Of a stretch of DNA of 64,000 nt, positions 62,281 to 64,000 are shown piece by piece. The stretch is from Erythrophleum ivorense (Eukaryota > Streptophyta > Magnoliopsida > Fabales > Fabaceae): the NCBI GenBank assembly GCA_026724425.1, contig JAIUCV010000004.1:4784001-4848000 (forward strand), read 5' to 3'. The translations under genes and the position numbers were made by a program. Under the pieces are notes generated by a model. It made no database searches, was not told the origin of the DNA, and worked only from the letters and a program-made list of their open reading frames with translations. How positions within the stretch are numbered: position 1 is the stretch's first letter; each line of letters begins with the position of its first letter.

Positions 62281-62789
62281 GGTGCTGCGTATCAGAAAGT
62301 ATTGTCAAGGAAATAATTTAAGCAAAAGTTCTCTCCTTGTCTATGGGTTCTTTAATTAAAAAGTTTTCTAAGAAGATCAAAAGAATCTTTGATCCTAAGA
62401 GACCAAGGTAAGAGAAAATCCTAGAGGAAGAGAAGTCATTAGTCCAAATATACCTGAAAAGGGATTCTATTAATTCTAATTGGAAAACTAAAGTAAATTA
62501 TTTTATTTTAAAGAGACAAGGCATAGAACCCATCCCTCGTAGATTAAAGAATAAGTGTGAGTATCACTCTAGTTACTTCTACCAAGGTTGCATTCCTTTG
62601 ACTTCTAAAGAGAGAAAGGAATCAATTAGATAATTCATCCTCTCCCTTTAAAATATGTTTGGCAGCACCCTGATCTCATGGTATTTCATGAATGGCATCT
62701 CTCTAAAGAAAATCTTCAGAGGGTACAACATGAATTGAGCTGATATTGATATCCTCCTCCAAGGGTATTCCCTTTACCCCATATTTATA

Positions 62790-62880
62790 GACTATAGGGA
62801 ATATCTCAAAGTTAGTTATTCTAACTAACTCTTTTTAACCACTAATTAACTATTATTACACCATTCTCTTATATCAATTA
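62790..62880. repeat. LTR-like fragment shared with 33640-33740
   Basis: Contains GTTAGTTATTCTAACTAACT and TTACACCATTCTCTTATATC, nearly the same as 33670-33740 in MATE intron 2. It begins within about 15 bases of the end of the pararetrovirus copy. Confidence 0.7.
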
Positions 62881-64000
62881 TGGTTGGGGTGTGAAAATCC
62901 TTGACCTTAAGGTTTTGTATCAAGTTTAGGTGCAATAGTAGAAAAATTATGTTTGGGTCATTTACAGTTGTGGTGTGAAAATCACGCTATGGTTGGGAAA
63001 ATTTGGAGCACCCATGTGATCTTGTGATTGAAGTCTAGACACATGAGTTTTACCATCAAAATGTAGCGTCTCATTTAAATGAAATGCTGTGTTTTGAGTT
63101 GTAAATTTTCAATCCATTTTAACATGAGATCCTAGACGTCCATTCCCTTATTCGCTTGGATTGTGACACGTATCAAACCTAACACACTTAACACTATGTT
63201 ATTGAATGTTTGAAGCTAAATGCAACACCCTTTTCCTTTGTTTTCACTATGGTTATCAAGATTGTGTGATACACGATTCAAATTAGACAGATCGACTCAA
63301 TTCAGATGGAAAACAATACCAATCATTTGTTGAATCGAAAAAAAGCTTGAATCACACATTTGATTTAGATGAAAAATGATGCCAATTGTTTATTGAATTG
63401 GAAAAGAGCTAGAATCACCTATTTCAATCATCAAAATCGTGAGTCTCATCGAAAATAGCAATTCATAGTGTTCTAGCAATTTGGAGCACAGTAACGCTGT
63501 CGGGTCGCGAAGTCAGATCCTTCATGACTTGACAAGGATTGTTTCAAGAAGAAGACAATGACCCTTTTTTTTTTTCGTTTTTGTAACTAGAATAATGTCA
63601 TATTTTGGTATAGGTAATTTGATGGTGTTCAATTCCATTTAAATAACTAGAATGGTGTCATTTTGTTATTAGTCTTAATTGAAATGTTTGGCTGGTTGCT
63701 ACGATGTGAAAGTAAAGCTAGGAATTTTTTTTGTTAAAAAAAGAAACGACATACTTTATGTCGTTTAAATCAAAAACATAACATATATAGAGTAAATTGA
63801 AGAAACCTATTTACCTTTCAACCTCATTCATAAACTTTGACCGCAAGCATCTATCTTCTCGCTCTTCAATCATAATTAGATTGTACTAGGTGAAAAGAAA
63901 TAATATATTTCTTAGTTATATTCTCAAATCTCAATTGGTTTCTTAATTCTTACTTTTTCTTCTTATAGTTTTGGATTTGATTACTTATGAGTTTTTTTAT
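62881..64000. other. Non-coding sequence at the window end
   Basis: No gene is supported. A possible small element at about 63245-63470 begins CACTATGGTTATCAAGATTG and ends with CAATTCATAGTG, with diverged internal repeats (AATCACNNATTT... and GCCAATTGTTTATTGAAT-like words). No target duplication was confirmed. The missing distal exons of MATE copy C are not here. Confidence 0.5.

Larger units (their letters stand above)
57867..62778 (+). mobile_element. Endogenous caulimovirid-like element, right copy
   Basis: A plus-strand partial copy starting at the junction with the left copy. In order: the same polyprotein segment that ends the left copy (57867-58040), a coat-protein-like region (about 58400-60030), a truncated RT with RNase H (60070-60870), the C-terminal region (60917-61900), a promoter-like TATA (62273-62280) and a leader that stops near 62778, just before the place of the primer site. 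Protease and the N-terminal RT are missing. Frequent stops show that it is inactive. Confidence 0.78.

Noticed and set aside
53835..62778. Interpreting the 53.8-62.8 kb region as an ordinary Gypsy retrotransposon
   Set aside because: No LTRs are found, a movement-like domain is present, and the RNase H end and promoter/leader/primer layout fit caulimovirids better. Some uncertainty remains.
53624..64000. Exons 3-8 of MATE copy C
   Set aside because: I looked for the exon 3 (LEACYY, PNSTIAVDSLSI) and exon 5 (NELGAGNPRV) landmarks seen in copy A and found none up to the window end.
1..64000. CRISPR arrays, bacterial operons, rRNA or tRNA genes
   Set aside because: No regularly spaced short repeats, Shine-Dalgarno-led gene clusters or cloverleaf-like sequences were found. 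The tRNA-like matches are retroelement primer sites.

Overview
This is nuclear DNA of a flowering plant, probably a eudicot: it is AT-rich and has long introns, GT-AG splice sites, decayed Copia and Gypsy retrotransposons, and plant-specific gene families. The species cannot be read from the sequence. There are two complete protein-coding genes. The rest is a decaying tandem gene family, several generations of transposons, and a rearranged endogenous pararetrovirus.

1.2-19.3 kb: an AUXIN RESPONSE FACTOR 6 orthologue on the + strand. Fourteen coding exons join in one open frame of 896 residues: B3 DNA-binding domain, auxin-response domain, Gln/Ser-rich middle region and C-terminal PB1 domain. 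A miR167 target site lies in exon 13. The leader has many upstream AUGs and a long G-tract. Intron 6 is 7.5 kb because a Copia retrotransposon (4543-10126, antisense) sits in it, flanked by a perfect GGATC duplication. A 603-bp hAT-type miniature element is nested in one LTR of that element.

19.3-28.4 kb: the ARF6 3' region, a heavily decayed sense-strand Copia element (about 20.0-23.35 kb), AT-rich spacer and a local tandem repeat.

28.4-53.6 kb: a tandem MATE transporter array of the DTX40/DTX41 (TT12) type. Copy A (28413-36249) is intact: eight exons, 516 residues. Copy D (39.15-40.32 kb) is a relic fused to Copia sequence. Copy B (44871-45330) keeps only exon 1, with two in-frame stops. 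Copy C (47016-48600) has intact exons 1-2 and then a 4.8-kb Copia element in intron 2; its exons 3-8 are not found in the window. A shared upstream module, which contains an unidentified minus-strand reading frame, precedes A, B and C. A mini-Helitron sits only in the module of C. Between A and B lie fragments of Gypsy gag, a plant mobile domain and a cluster of GTCACG hairpins.

53.8-62.8 kb: two partial endogenous caulimovirid-like copies placed head to head, with a sharp junction near 57866. They make an inverted repeat with arms of about 2.7 kb. Movement-protein, coat-protein-like and RT/RNase H regions are recognisable but broken, and neither copy retains the protease or the N-terminal part of the RT. 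From 62.8 to 64 kb there is non-coding repeat-derived sequence.

The two intact genes are functionally unrelated: one is an auxin-regulated transcription factor, the other a membrane transporter. The array shows how segmental duplication followed by transposon insertion and deletion dismantled the extra copies.
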